Source of the DNA: Pseudopyrenochaeta lycopersici | Taxonomy: Eukaryota > Ascomycota > Dothideomycetes > Pleosporales > Pseudopyrenochaetaceae | DNA length: 64,000 nucleotides | Assembly: GCA_003313425.1 (NCBI GenBank) | Contig: NHZP01000021.1 | Location: forward strand, 496,001 to 560,000 | Direction: 5' to 3' | Shown: positions 34,070 to 46,391 of the stretch, one piece after another | How positions within the stretch are numbered: the stretch's first letter is position 1 | Layout of the letters: each line of letters begins with the position of its first letter | The notes under the pieces: model-generated | What the model was told of the DNA's origin: nothing | The model's input: the letters and a program-made list of their open reading frames with translations, nothing else | Database searches by the model: none | Program-made: the position numbers and the translations under genes

Positions 34070-34938
34070 ATGGCGTCTGAACTTTCACCAGATGTCCCAC
34101 CGGGCAGGAAGAGGTTTATTCCTCTGGGTAGGTCACTATTAATCCTTGCTCAGCGCATATCAAGTAACATGCGGCGGCAGAGAACAATCCCGAGGTCATG
34201 TCCTCGCTTGTCCACAAGCTGGGTCTATCTCAAAAGCTCGCATTCCATGACGTCTTCAGCATTGACGAGCCCGAATTGCTCGCCTTCGTCCCTCGCCCTG
34301 CCCATGCTCTGCTCCTAGTCTTCCCAGTTAGTGAGACATACGAGAAGTTCCGCGTTCAGGAGGACAAAGCCCGGCCGGAATACGATGGTTACGGTCCAGA
34401 TGAAGAGGTCATTTGGTACAAGCAGACAATTGGCAATGCCTGTGGTCTGATCGGCCTGCTCCACGGTGTCTCCAACGGTGCCGCACGCTCCAACATCGGT
34501 GAGTTGCCACAGTCAATGCAAGACAGTCGCCAGGGCATACTAACAAAGGCCGCAGAACCCAGCTCGAACCTGGCCAAGCTACTGGACGATGCTATTCCGC
34601 TCAAGCCTGTTGAACGAGCTGATCTCCTCTACGAATCTGAAGAACTCGAGAGCGCACACCGCGCTGCTGCCACTGGTGGTGACACTTCTGCTCCTGCCGC
34701 CGAAGATAATGTAGATTTGCACTACGTTTGCTTCGTCAAGTCAAAGAACAACCACTTGTGGGAAATGGACGGCCGCCGCAAGGGTCCTCTTGATCGTGGC
34801 GAATTAAGCCCGGATGAGGACGTACTTAGCGAGAAGGCTCTCGATCTAGGAGTGCGCAGCTTCCTCAGGCGTGAGGCCGAAGGAGAGAAAGGAGACTTGC
34901 GGTTCAGTTTGATCACACTCGCCGAGTCATTGGACTAG
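34070..34938 (+). CDS. Ubiquitin C-terminal hydrolase, UCH-L3/YUH1 type
   Basis: Three exons: 34070-34127, 34181-34498 and 34556-34938 (252 residues). Intron 1 is 53 nt. Intron 2 is 57 nt (GTGAGT, ACTAACA branch, CGCAG), in frame and without a stop, so unspliced reading would insert 19 residues. The peptidase C12 site is complete: Gln101 (oxyanion hole) and catalytic Cys107 in QTIGNACG, His181 in DLHYVCFV and Asp197 in LWEMDG. The crossover-loop region lies around residues 148-175 and is Ala-rich. The enzyme trims small adducts from the ubiquitin C-terminus and helps process ubiquitin precursors. Length fits the UCH-L1/L3 class rather than the longer UCH37 class. Confidence 0.94.
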
Positions 34939-35448
34939 GCATTCTTAGAGCAGCATCTGTCAAATTTTGATGCTTCTCACCCTGGAAGACTGCCCACAAG
35001 CTACACCTGACGACAGTTTGGCTACAGTTCTTGGATGATACCACGTCATGAGATGTGGCTCAACGTTCCCGGGTGTCCATCTTAATCTATGTAGCCACAT
35101 GGCTACGGAGATATGGCTATATGTCACGGCCTCTTGGTTGGATGGATAGTGGTCGCAGGGCGAATTGTCGATCGCCAGGTCCCGCATGCAAAACCTCATG
35201 TCTTACTGAGGTATGTTGGGCGCCCAATAAGCAGATTATGTCTTATCTGCTTTCAGGGTCGCTGTTTTTGAGATGCAATCAACAAACAGTTAGACAAATG
35301 TTCACAATGTCCCCCATCCTCCGTTGATTTGCTTTTGTGATCTACTTCGGATTCCTATCCTTAATCTTTATCTACACCCAAATTTCTTCGTGAAGAGCAA
35401 CAGAGAAAGATTTATGAGCAAAGTTTGAAGGGAAAATCCTCGGCAATC
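34939..35448. promoter_or_regulatory. Region between UCH gene and GPCR gene
   Basis: About 510 bp of UCH 3' flank and GPCR promoter. A small hairpin (GTAGCC-ACAT-GGCTAC) lies at 35091-35106, and a short upstream frame at 35414-35428. Nothing else recognised. Confidence 0.4.
35414..35428 (+). promoter_or_regulatory. Upstream micro-ORF in front of the GPCR
   Basis: ATG-AGC-AAA-GTT-TGA encodes four residues and ends 20 bases before the receptor ATG at 35449. If it lies in the leader it could reduce receptor translation. The transcription start is not known. Confidence 0.35.
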
Positions 35449-37417
35449 ATGATAACTATATCAATAAACCGCTCCATACTTGCGCTTCTAATTCTCCTCC
35501 CTCAGGGGAGGTCTTTGCCTATCATATCGCCCGAAGATTCGGTTTACACATCTATGAAGCCAACTGACCTGTCACGAACATTTCAGATCCGAGTTGCGAC
35601 TCTGACATGCTCCTGCACCAGCATGATAGCGTCTTTGGTCACATTCTACTGGTTCTGTCGAATGGAGAAAAGGTTTCGTCATAGGTAAGCCCTTAGACTT
35701 TCACATGTTCGCGCTAATATACTTTCTAGATTAATTATGATACTTATGTACGGCGATTTTATGCGAGCAACATGGTTCTTTACGTATGCGGCAATAACTC
35801 TAGCGCGAGGGACAATCAAAACAGAGTCCGCATTCTGTCAGGCCAGTGGGTTTTTCATACAGTATGGGACGGAGACAAGTGGTGTGTACGCTTCAATCTT
35901 TTATGAACTATGAGGTCTCTAACGTGTGTTCAGACTTTGCTGTCCTAGTGATAGCCGTTCACAGTGCTTTACAAGTTTTCCGTCCTGGTTCACTGCCCAC
36001 ATCAGAAGGTCTTTATCCATACCAGCATCTCGTATACACTGGAGCGCTTTTCATCCCGAGTTTAATGGCAGGGCTCGCGTTCATCAACAAGAATAGGGGA
36101 TATTTGTCCCAAGGCGCATTCTGCACCCTTCCAATCCGGCCATTCTGGTATCGACTCGCGCTCGCTTGGATTCCACGGTATCTCATTGCAGTCACCATTA
36201 TCACCCTTGCCATTGCTATCTATGCATACGTTGGCTACAAATTTCGTGCGTATTCTGAGATCAGTCACAGTATTCAGCCTTCGTACGGTCCATGTGTGAC
36301 TGTGCCGCAAGCTCTACAAGGTGGGACAGATCTCGACACAGCTACCGCGATTTCTCATATGAAGGAACCAAAAATCAATCATGCACGTAGAGCATCATCT
36401 ATAGCTCATGACATCGTTTCATCTCATCCCCGACCCGCGTCGGTGTCATTTACATGCGCAGAACCCAGATTGGAACATTCGCTGCTCGCCTCTAACACGA
36501 ATACGCGTTCTCTCCCGGGAAGCTCAGAACATCTTCCACTCAAGCGCAGCCAGGCATTCCGCCCTCCCCTATTTATAATTCCTTCTAACGAGATCATCAG
36601 GCCTCCTGATTCCTCCTATGCCACAGCCAATGTAGCCCCACGCGGAGCCATTATCAGCCTCAACCGCATGCCACTTACTCAGGATACCCAAGCTCCTGGG
36701 GGCTCACAGTCTCGATCGCCATCCCCAAATTCATCGCCTGGCCGACGCCATATAGCTCGTCAACGCGCACGAGTCCACCGTCAACTCCGTCTCATGTTCA
36801 TCTACCCGCTCGTGTACACGCTAATGTGGCTCCTTCCTTTCATCCACCACTGTATGATGTACAAAGACAAGTATGCGCTCCAACCAGTTTGGCCCTTCCG
36901 CATCGGAGCATATATTTGCATGGGTAGCATAGGCTTTGTAGACTGTCTTATCTTCTCACTTCGCGAAAAACCCTGGAAGAGCATTCCTACAAGCGACGGA
37001 ACGTTCTGGGGAAGCTTTGCGATATGGCGTATCCCAGAACTCGTTGCTGCTAGTGGGGACGGAGTGGATTGTGGAAGCCTGTCGGTACAGAGGTCGATGA
37101 TGGATAGCGCACCCGTTAGAAATGAGAGGATCAGGAGTAGTACAATAAGGTCAAGTGAGGGATCTAGTGAATATTCGAGGGTTGCGGCGGGACAGGCACG
37201 GCTTAGACTGGATCTGGAGAGGGAGGAGCGGCTCGCCGCTCTGAATGCGAAAGTTGCCGGCATCCGCGCTCCTGCGGCGAATGCGGATAAGGGGTTACGC
37301 CACGATAGCTCATCAATCTATGATGAAGAGGAAAGCGAAGAGCGTGCGTCGGCGTCGGAGAAACTGGATGTCAAAGGGAAAGGGAAAGTCGTGGATAAAG
37401 ACGCTGACCCAGTATAA
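35449..37417 (+). CDS. Git3-type G-protein-coupled receptor
   Basis: Three exons: 35449-35684, 35730-35881 and 35934-37417 (623 residues). Introns are 45 and 52 nt. An N-terminal hydrophobic stretch (residues 9-21) is followed by a short outer segment. Membrane helices follow at about 48-72 and 83-100, and further helices lie in the region to about residue 240. A long cytoplasmic loop (about 245-415) is Ser/Pro-rich with SRSPSPNSSPGRR. The Git3 C-terminal part then has the last two helices: LMFIYPLVYTLMWLLPFIH and the IGAYICMGSIGFVDCLIFSL segment. The tail is charged. Family members sense glucose or other nutrients and signal through G-alpha to cAMP. The ligand cannot be read from the sequence. 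The start at 35449 is the first in-frame ATG. Confidence 0.87.
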
Positions 37418-37617
37418 GTCCGAAATGCAACTCATCAAGAGCTTGGCCTGGCGTATTCCTTATGTTTGCTCACATGTCCTAAAGCGCTCTGTAAATTATC
37501 TAAAGTACTGATATAGACCTCTTGTTTACTACATTGCGGAAGTTCAGTTATGTAGCTTGATATTCAGGCACCATTGCACCATACATGCAAATAATCTCGT
37601 ACTCCGCCCTCTTATCA

Positions 37618-38677
37618 TTAGAACTCAACCACATTAACCTCCCTTCCCTCTTTGAGCGGTAAGTAGACCTTCTCCCAAAGTTCGCTCCTCTCCCCTAGAT
37701 GGTAGGTAAGGCTCACGTCTTGCATGCCTGCATTCTGATCGTGGTTGGCTGATGAGGAATCAGACATGGTCTCGAGTTGGGAGATGATGTTCTCCAGACC
37801 AAGGGCTTTGCCGGTAGCTTGTGTGTTGCCTGCTTCTAGCGAGACGTGGACAATGTGGATATGGAAGTGGTAGTATGTCGGCTGATCTGTTCATTTGTCA
37901 GTCTTTCATTTTGCACCAAGGAAGTAAAATAGACCTACAGTGTACGTAAAGCTTAAGCTCATCCCTCTCAATCTCTGGGTACAACTTCACAGTCGCTTCG
38001 ATCATCTTCTCTCGCATATGCTTTACCCATTCCACCATGCTTTTCTTTAAATCCCGTACGCTCCAGATATCTCGTCGTTCTACTATGCCGAGCAAATGCA
38101 AACCCCCCATTGTTTTGCGATCCCAATTCAAATCCGGTAATATCAAAAATCCTTCTTCGCCACCTTCTCGGTACATGACATCTTCTTGCTCGGTCCGTCC
38201 TTCGATGATGTTGAATACCCAGTTCAGAACACCTTTTTCGCGCTGACGCTGCATGTAAGGGCGGACATACTTTGCGTAAATCTCTGGTGTCTCAGTCACA
38301 ACACGCAGGCCTTGCTTTTCGTACTTCTTGACATGTTTCTCTGTACATGGATAAATTAAGTTGATTTTGAAATCAGGTGGTGCTGGCCCATCTTCGCCAG
38401 TGTAGTCTGGATTGGAGTTTGCGAGGAACCAGGCGTAAATGTCATTTGCGCCAAGATTTTTGATGTTACGCAGGGAAGTTGAGAATGAATCGAGATTGCT
38501 GGCGGAGGTGTCGAAAGCGGCACGCTCGGCGATTAGCAAGGCGGGTTGAGAGTCGATAGTGCCAAAAAGAGATATTCGTCGGCCGGCCTGATCAGAGTTG
38601 AGAAGGCGAGTAAGTTTGAATTGAGGAATCAGAGACTCGACATGCGCCGCTACATCAGGTGGTGTTGTTGAGGTCAT
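37618..38677 (-). CDS. Scavenger mRNA-decapping enzyme DcpS
   Basis: Two exons: 37939-38677 and 37618-37886 (335 residues). The 52 nt intron (GTAGGT...ACAG) splits a Tyr codon just before the active site. Residues 1-120 are the DcpS N-terminal domain with the swapped-dimer strands. The C-terminal HIT domain carries HFHIHIV at 253-259, with His255 as the expected nucleophile. The LPDLNWDRK and HLLGIVERRDIWSVRDL motifs are typical of DcpS/Dcs1. The enzyme hydrolyses m7GpppN left after 3'-to-5' mRNA decay. Unspliced reading would lose the whole HIT motif. It is divergent from POLD4. Confidence 0.94.
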
Positions 38678-39277
38678 GTCTGTTTTATCTCGGGCTTTTG
38701 ATGAGGCCTAGTGATCTTCGAGGAGTTCAAATTCTATGTGACGGTCAATTGATTTCTTTGAATTGTAGCGAATCCAGAGGAAATACGAAAAGTTCTGTAC
38801 AATATGCAAAAGCTTTACGCCAAGTCACTTCAACCTAAAAAGTAGCAATCCTGAAAAGAATTCCGAGAGAAACTCCAAGGCTTGAAACGAGCTACAGAGA
38901 AAGCACTAATGGTACACTACAACTTCTAAAAATTCTGCCCAGAGGAGGAGCATGACGAAATCTGGGAAGAGAATTGGGTTTGAATATGGACGACTTACTG
39001 AAAAATAATTCGGATGCGATTAAGCGTGACCATATAGGGCTCAATCGCTGGATAGGGGCAAGCGTTTCGGCATATGGTGAGAGTTCCAAATCACATGCCC
39101 ACGTGTCGCGCGTCACCCGGACAACAGGCAAGGCACGACCAATTTCGCCAAGCCATTCCTTACCGAATGAGGTCACAACCGTCCACCGCCTTCAACCACC
39201 ATCCATCGCCGCTCGACATTCTCACAACCTCGAATATCGTTATAAGTATCTATAGCACTCTTTCAGAATATCCCACA
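38678..39277. promoter_or_regulatory. Shared upstream region of DcpS and POLD4 genes
   Basis: A 600 bp gap between divergent starts. A CACGTG palindrome is at 39100-39105 and a CGCGT core at 39109-39113, about 165-178 bp upstream of POLD4. Such cores occur in MBF sites of replication genes, but a single core is weak evidence. Confidence 0.4.
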
Positions 39278-39949
39278 ATGCCCCCGAAACGGCGGTCTGC
39301 CGGTCCTGCGACCAAATCTCAGCAATCTACTCTCGCATTCCACGGGGCGTCAAACAAGGTCACGAAAGCAGGGGCAAGGGCGCAGAGCACAAAGAATCTT
39401 CTCTCCGAGACAAAGATCAAAGATGATAAGCCCGAGCTTGTTGAGGTCGAGGAGGCCAAGCCAACCACGGCTGAAGCGGCCATCATCGATCAAACCGAAC
39501 AGGAAGTCGAGGCGCAACAAGAAGAAAGCACACCAGAGGAAGACCAAGCCAGGCGGGTAACAGATACAGCGATCAAGAAATACTGGGATGCGAAAGAGAA
39601 GCAAAGAACGGCACCCAGAGTGCATCAGCAGGACTTAAGCCTGCACGAAAAGATATTGCGGGAGTTTGACATGAGCGCACATTACGGCGTAAGTTCCTCC
39701 TAGCGAGTAACATTTACACAAATGTATGTAACAACGAGATGCAACTGTACTGACGAGATCTGCGCCATGCAGCCTTGCACAGGCATCGCTCGACTAAAGC
39801 GTTGGAAGCGTGCACAACGACTTGATCTCGACCCACCCATCGAAGTTCTTGCAGTCCTGCTAAAGGAGCAAGAGGGCAAGGAGAAGTTGACGGTACAGAA
39901 ATCATATGTTGATGAGTTGTTGAACTCGAAAGCCGATCTTGAAGTATAG
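39278..39949 (+). CDS. DNA polymerase delta subunit 4 (POLD4/Cdm1 type)
   Basis: Two exons: 39278-39688 and 39773-39949 (195 residues). The 84 nt intron runs GTAAGT...GCAG. The first 130 residues are basic then acidic and disordered; near the start KSQQSTLAFHG resembles a PIP-box (QSTLAFHG), so binding to PCNA is plausible. The C-terminal conserved part is assembled by splicing: FDMSAHYG joins PCTGIARLKRWKRA, then PPIEVLAVLLKE. This is the Pol delta p12/Cdm1 signature. The subunit stabilises the polymerase delta complex. Length is longer than human p12 because of the disordered N-terminus, as in other fungi. Confidence 0.92.
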
Positions 39950-41818
39950 TGCGACACCATTCTGTCCAGCGGCCTTTGACACACTGGCAAATGGACTGCA
40001 CAAATGCGGTCGCTCTGCCAACCAAAATATCCGGCAGATGCGACAATCGACGTTTTCGGGGAAGTCTTGTATGTCAATTGGAGTTGAGGAGTAACATTGG
40101 TGGTTTCAGGCTTCGGCGGTATTTTGGATCTGCCATGCACGACAGGGGTCACTGCGGCGGGCACACGAGCAGATGCGCCTAGTTAGACAAGCCTACTATC
40201 GGATCTTGACAATTTACGGTTAAGATACACGAACCAATCGAGTGCCAACAAGCGTTCTCAACAAGTGAAGACCCATTGAACGACATACGGCGCCAGATAA
40301 GGAGAGCCATAATGCTATATCAATGTCGACGCGGCGTGCCTCGGAAGCGTTTGGGCGAGCTGTACGTCAGCAAGCGTTGGCTTACGACTCTTATGCACGG
40401 GGAAAGCTGTAGGAGGCCGCAAAGTTCTAGCTAACAAAGGGCAACTAGCCACGGTCCTCTTTCGGTCGCGAGGAGGCCGTCCCATGCCGTACAACGGTCG
40501 GCACTTTGAGGTGCGGGGTTACGCAAGGTCAACAAGCGATTGCGACTTGCTAATAGCGCGGACGTAAATTACTCGAATCGATTTGCGTGAACGACTGGGC
40601 TCGTGGCTTGTGATGTCAGTTGAAACCCTCCAGCCTTCCCAAGCGGCTACAAGGTCTGACTAGGCGGGGGTCGATCGCGTACGGTTCCATGAAGCTCTGG
40701 GCTTCTTGTGTGGTGGTGGGTGGCGAATACCTCTGGCTGGGCTGCAGCTTGGTGGGGCAACCGAGTCCACTCTGATGCTGGATCCGCATGCCAATGGCAC
40801 ACTAAGTGGCAGCCCGATTCCACGCTGCCGGGGTGGCTAGGTATGTAGCGGGGCTTGAGGTTAACGCTGTCTCAAGTGGATTGAGCTGGGCATGTAATGG
40901 GGCTCCTGCGTGCGCTTGCGTCCCCAAAGGAATCTTGTGGATTTCTGGGGATGGCTCCAAGTCCAATGGCAGTTTCCTTATCGCCGTAGTCAGAACTGCG
41001 CCGTGAAGCTGCTTCAATCCCAGCGCCTGTTCGCGGAGCAAAGACAACTATTTTTGCATGTGTGCTTCTGCGTTGTTCGTACGAACCAACCGCAGAACTC
41101 TGTTGGCAACAAGCTGCATGAGGCTTGCAGGGAGCGAACCAGACTGGGTGAATTAAAACGGCGCCTTGTCGAGGTGCTGGGAGTGAGATAGCGGGGGAAC
41201 CACTCACGAAGCGCATAGCATTCCGCTGCTTTTCTGTGCGACCACCATCAACGCCTCTCGCCCCTCCATGCTTCTTCCTTTCTTCCTCAGACCAGCCCAA
41301 TACACTACCCACTTCTCTTCACTTCACCCATTCTGTCAAGATGTTCGGCGCATCTGTTGTCGCGCTTTAGATTCGCACTTGCCGCAAAGGGCCGAAGCCT
41401 CAACTGCTCTTGCCGTCCTACAAGCCTCGCGCTGCTGATCAACTCAGCAACCGAATCCTGGGGTCCTTGCCAAACTTCAATAAAGTATGTTAACATCTCT
41501 GTGTACTCCATCTTTGGTTTCATGTGCTCATCAATTGCTTCCACAAGGCACTGCTTGCTGTCACTCCACCTGCCCACCTGTCAGTGATACGCATCCTCGC
41601 CCCGCACACAGGCGGCCACTCAATCCTTCCACTATTCGGACTTCCCCCATTGGGTCCCTCTTGATTAGGAAGGGCAGACCGACTTTATCCATTCTATTGC
41701 TTCTCCGAACGATCTGTACTGTCCAATTGCCCGTTCGACTTTCTTGTAAAGCGGATGCACCCACGTTGCGTGCCTTCACCTGCACCCTGATCGTCGTTGA
41801 ATCGTTCGATTTGCAAGC
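39950..41818. other. Long intergenic region upstream of the PPS1-type gene
   Basis: About 1.87 kb with no recognisable gene. The right part is the promoter and leader of the phosphatase gene. A ten-codon frame with its own stop (ATG at 41341) could be an upstream ORF if the leader reaches that far. No repeat or RNA gene was recognised. Confidence 0.4.
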
Positions 41819-44077
41819 ATGGCCGCCGTCGTAGCCAGGTTTCCACCTATGCCAGGTCGCTCTTCAACACCTCCACCGCACCTGTCTCTTAATACTTCAT
41901 CCCGTGGTACGCCTGCTGCTATTCCCAACAAACACATTCCAGTATGTTCGCCTGGTGGGTTACCTGCGACACCCCCCGCATCTCCTCCGCGGCAGGACAG
42001 TGTAGCCGAAACATCATCCATCACCTACCCACCCGATACGTATTGTTCAGAGTATTCCAATGACCCACCAGTGTATACCATCACTGCAGACCGGATGGCT
42101 GAGGCCTTGGAGCACATAGCGACCCAACCGCTTCCCAATCCTGAGCAAGTGTTCCCATGGATGCATGGCCTCCATGCCGAGAACCAGATTCAGCTTGCCT
42201 TCTTTTCGTCTCGTCGCAAGAGCGTCCGAAAAGTCCCAAGGTGTATGCGCAGCATTGCTATTGTGAAAACTTGCGGGAACCTGGCACTTTCAAAGCTCAA
42301 AGGCGCAATTGCGCCTGACGAGCTTCTCGATTCAGCTTGCAAAGACTCTCCAACCTTTATTGAGTGCGACCCCAAGGATGGCTTCTCTGTACGCAATTTC
42401 CAAATTCAAGCGTGCAAAGTGGCTATGATCTCAGACATCATCGTCTACGGTGACCACCGAACCCACCCGAATGATACAATTGCCCTGGCACAAAAGATTT
42501 CGAAGGCTCAAAGGCAGTACGAAGCAAAAAACGGGTTTCCACGCTGTTTATTCAACACATTTATGCTTTCAGGTAACTTGGGTAGTCTTCCATAAGCTCA
42601 GCTTTCGACGCTAATAGATGTAGATTCCTTTGAATGTGTGCAAGAGCGATACCCGAAGTTGGTGGCGATAGACTCGACTGGAGGCATGACCGGCAACGTT
42701 GTTGACTTCTGTGAGTAATTTACTTCCGGTTACCATCTTTATAATTGACTGACCTTGTCCTAGTTTACTGGGAACGGTATGAGATGTGCACGATGTCAAA
42801 AGCGTCCGAAATCAGCAACAATGTCTTCTTAGGGCCCACACCTGATCCAAGCATTCAGTCGGAATGTCAAGGCGAAGACGCGTACGATATGCTTATCGAA
42901 GCCACAGATCTTGCTCATGTCCCTGAATCTCGCTCGCTACGAGCTCTACGTATGGGTCTGGAGAAGATTCGACGTCGATCCGCGCTGCACATGGAATTTC
43001 CATCCTCAGGCAGTATTATGCCCCCGACTTGGTCACATTCGGAGGTTGATGGCTTGATGGAAATGTGCAAATGGATGTATGAACTAGCAAATCCCCAAGA
43101 AGCGAGGCGAACCAAACGAACCCGAGAAGACGATGATGAAGCGATAGCAATGGACGACATTGTAACGCCGCGCAAATTCTTGATTCATTGCACGGATGGG
43201 TATACCGAGACGACGCTTCTTGCACTTGCATATTTTATGTATGCGGAAGGCCTGCCTGTCCATGATGCTTGGATTCAGATGCATCGTGACAAGCGACGCA
43301 ACTTCTTCGCCTATCCATCGGATGTTGCGCTTTTGACAGCGATCCAGCCCCGTATTCTACAGGAATCTCCTAAGTACAAGCAGAGCGTCTTCAATATCCC
43401 GGAACCGAGATGGCTTTCGAAGATTGATGGCAGCTTGCCTAGCCGGATTTTGCCATACATGTATCTTGGAAACCTTGGACACGCAAACAACCCAGAACTT
43501 CTTCGTGAGCTTGGAATAACTCGCATTCTCAGCGTCGGAGAATCACTCTCTTGGCCCGAAGATGTTAAGAAGAAGCTGAATTGGCCTGCTGAGAACTTTT
43601 TGATGATTGATCGAGTGCAGGATAATGGCGTTGACCCTCTTTGGGCTGAGTTTGAGCGTTGCCTCAAGTTCATTGGTATGTATTTCTGTTCAAAAACTCC
43701 AGTAGCTATGCTTACATCGTAAAGAAGCTGGAAAAAATGATGGTGGAGCCACGCTAGTTCACTGTCGTGTGGGTGTTTCTCGTTCTGCGACGATATGCAT
43801 TGCCGAAGTTATGAACGAGCTAGGCTTGTCCTTTCCTCGCGCCTAGTGAGTGGAAATTATTTGAAAGACTGTGCTGTAGCTAATCATCCTTCCTAGCTGC
43901 TTCGTTCGCGCGAGGCGACTGAATGTGATAATTCAGCCGCATCTTCGATTCACGTACGAATTACTGAAGTGGGAAGAGTTCCAACGTCAGCGACGTAATG
44001 AACCTCTTCGCCGCGAACTAGAGTGGGCTACCGTCGCGCGCGAGATCGCGCTGATGAATAAGCCCTACTCGAGATAA
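41819..44077 (+). CDS. PPS1-type dual-specificity protein phosphatase
   Basis: Five exons: 41819-42572, 42624-42710, 42764-43675, 43725-43845 and 43897-44077 (684 residues). Introns are 49-53 nt, each with conserved ends and correct phase. Residues 1-85 are Pro/Ser-rich. The middle (95-440) is conserved in the Pps1 family and includes LIHCTDGYTETT around 420-431, a phosphatase-like loop in which the arginine position is Glu. The C-terminal catalytic domain has PYMYLGNLGHANN and the active loop HCRVGVSRSAT with Cys598 and Arg604, followed by AYCFVRARRLNVIIQPH. Yeast Pps1 dephosphorylates Tyr and Ser/Thr and is linked to S-phase control. The active site is intact here. Confidence 0.92.
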
Positions 44078-46391
44078 CATTTGCTCGATTCTCAATGACT
44101 GTTTCTAATTCACACGACATGATTAATGACGACACGATCCGAATATGTACGACTATAGGAACTGCAGAGACTGGCCTGCTGGCCTAGGTACTAAGAACTT
44201 TCACTCGAGGCAAAGAATTTTCAGGGCGTTTGAGACTTCGCCCTTTTGTCTAAATTTGCGGTTTGTCTTCCGGAGTATCTTTTTCTCTGGACGATTATGT
44301 GACTTCCATTTTCTTCTTTCAAACGGGTATTTTGTTCTCCGGGTTTCAGGTCTTCTACACATGTTTGGGTCATTTCTTAAGACTTCGGCCACACGGCTCG
44401 GTTGGCTGTACTGGATGTCTGCCATTCTAGTTCCACCATCTGGGTAATGATGAAATCTCTGGACGCAGGTAATGGGCTGCATCTTTAGTTCATCTTCTCG
44501 ATACGTGTATTACTGCCTCCATCTACATTTGTGAACTTAGCGTTGCTGTGTTCTCTTGTCGAAGGGGCTTTAGGCTGAGATACGAATAGTTCGAGTGGCG
44601 CACGGCAATCTTTTACGGTATTCTGGTGTACATACATTTGATAATAACGGGCGTATGGCCTCGTGGTGTTTTCAAACGTCTCATTCATACATCAAATTTT
44701 GGTTTAACAACAGTTGTTTTCTGATCTAATCATGGGCACGCTCAACTCTTGTAAGGTGCCTGCTGCTAAGTAAATGTTTGTTGAAACTCACTCTTCACAC
44801 TAAGTGCCAGCCTTACCTTCTGCTGAGTAGCTGCAGTCGGGAGTGAAAATACGCCAAAGTGACGAGAGTTGAACATCAATCAGGTATCGCATCTCTCTCT
44901 CAAAGTCCATGAGTCTCGATCTTCACTATGAGCAGTTACTAACAAGTACACTGACTGCAGCTTTACGCATGACGGTGAAGTAATGACGCTCTGTGCTTGC
45001 TATCCGCGCCCTTTCTCTAGACGAAATCGCTGCTCCCATGTCGAGTGACAACACCTCGAACAAGCATGTCGCCTTGGAACCATGAGATTGACACAAAACA
45101 GGAAGAAGCTTGGTCGGGCGAAGTTAATTTGCTTAATATTTCTTAAGGGAGAAAATAATTAACACATTATAATGAGCTATCGAATGTCCAAATATTGAAC
45201 TTTCACTTCTTTCTTCTCATGCCGTTCCTCGTTATGCAATTTTCAGTGTTATTGCGCTCCTGATCAGCAGCTGGCACAGACATTGCAACGCGCATCACCA
45301 CAACCATCTTATTCTTCTACGACACCATTAGCTGCAAAGATACCCACACGTGCATTTATTCTAGAGCTGAGATAGTGTTCGAAATGTTTTACCGAAGGTC
45401 TGCAAATTACGAAGTGTTTTTGGGGCTTTTCGATAATACGAAAACGTACTTGACCGGCTCTACAACGTAAAACTGCGGGGCAAGATTGTGTAATGAGCCT
45501 GAATTTAAGTCCCACACGATCCGTTCTCTCTTCTTATGGATGCTGCAAAATTGTAATGGCTTAGTGTGTAACGAGACATTGGAACATGTAATCGAGGCAC
45601 TCCTGTTTGGTTGAGCGGGGAGCGAGAGCTCAAGTATTCCAAGATTACCCTTCCATGATTTCGAATGCCTAGAGAAAGACCTTATCCTATCGCCGAGCTT
45701 GCAAATAATATGATTCAATGAAATGTGATTCGCATATTATTCCCAGGAGGTGTCGTGAATGTCGTGCAGACAAGCCAGAAGAGATGCAAAGATGTGACGT
45801 GGCGGAAGGCATAATAAACCTTATCATAGCAGGACTGAATTTGATAACAGGAATTGACGAGGATCATCTTGGACGGGTAGACGGTTTAATGAGATTAATA
45901 TAGATACTGTTGAAGATGGTAAGAACATAATGAATTGACAGAAGAAATACGAATGCGTGATGTGCAACAATAGCACGCGCCTTTGGGCGCTGAAGACAGT
46001 AGCGCGGCTGCAGAGGCCCACCTGCGCCAAGGACATATGAAACTGACTTTTGAAATAGGCATAAGGAGCACTTCCCATGTTATCCCACTCCGCGATGATG
46101 GTTTCCTTTATGCCTCGAATAATGGTGTATGGTTATATAAAGGCAAGTAAAGCTTGAGTTGAGGTTGATAAATAGTCTCTCACTGATTGTAACAATCAAA
46201 GACAGTTCGATCTGATAATATGCGAACGGGTAGGATCGGTTGAGTTTGAGCTATGGCGAAAGGGTAGACAGGCATGATCGTACATAGGAGTGGTTGGAGT
46301 GATCAGGAGATCAACGACGACTACATTGCGTTAGTTTGTGCCGATTTGTGTAAAGACAGAGTAAATGTGAAAGAAGTGCATGTTTAGAAGC
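44078..46391. other. Long AT-richer intergenic region
   Basis: About 2.3 kb without a recognisable protein gene, between the 3' ends of the PPS1-type gene and the Gln/Pro-rich protein gene. A well-formed intron-like block lies at about 44883-44960 (GTATCG, ACTAAC branch, CTGCAG), but all three frames before it contain stops, so it would belong to a non-coding transcript. A 5S-like start near 44146 was rejected. Confidence 0.4.

Noticed and set aside
44143..44200. Resemblance to the 5' end of fungal 5S rRNA (TACGACTATAGG)
   Set aside because: Similarity stops after about 15 bases; internal control boxes are absent.
44445..44580. C-box-like ATGATGA with distant CTGA
   Set aside because: Spacing of about 130 bases and no terminal stem, so a box C/D snoRNA is not supported.
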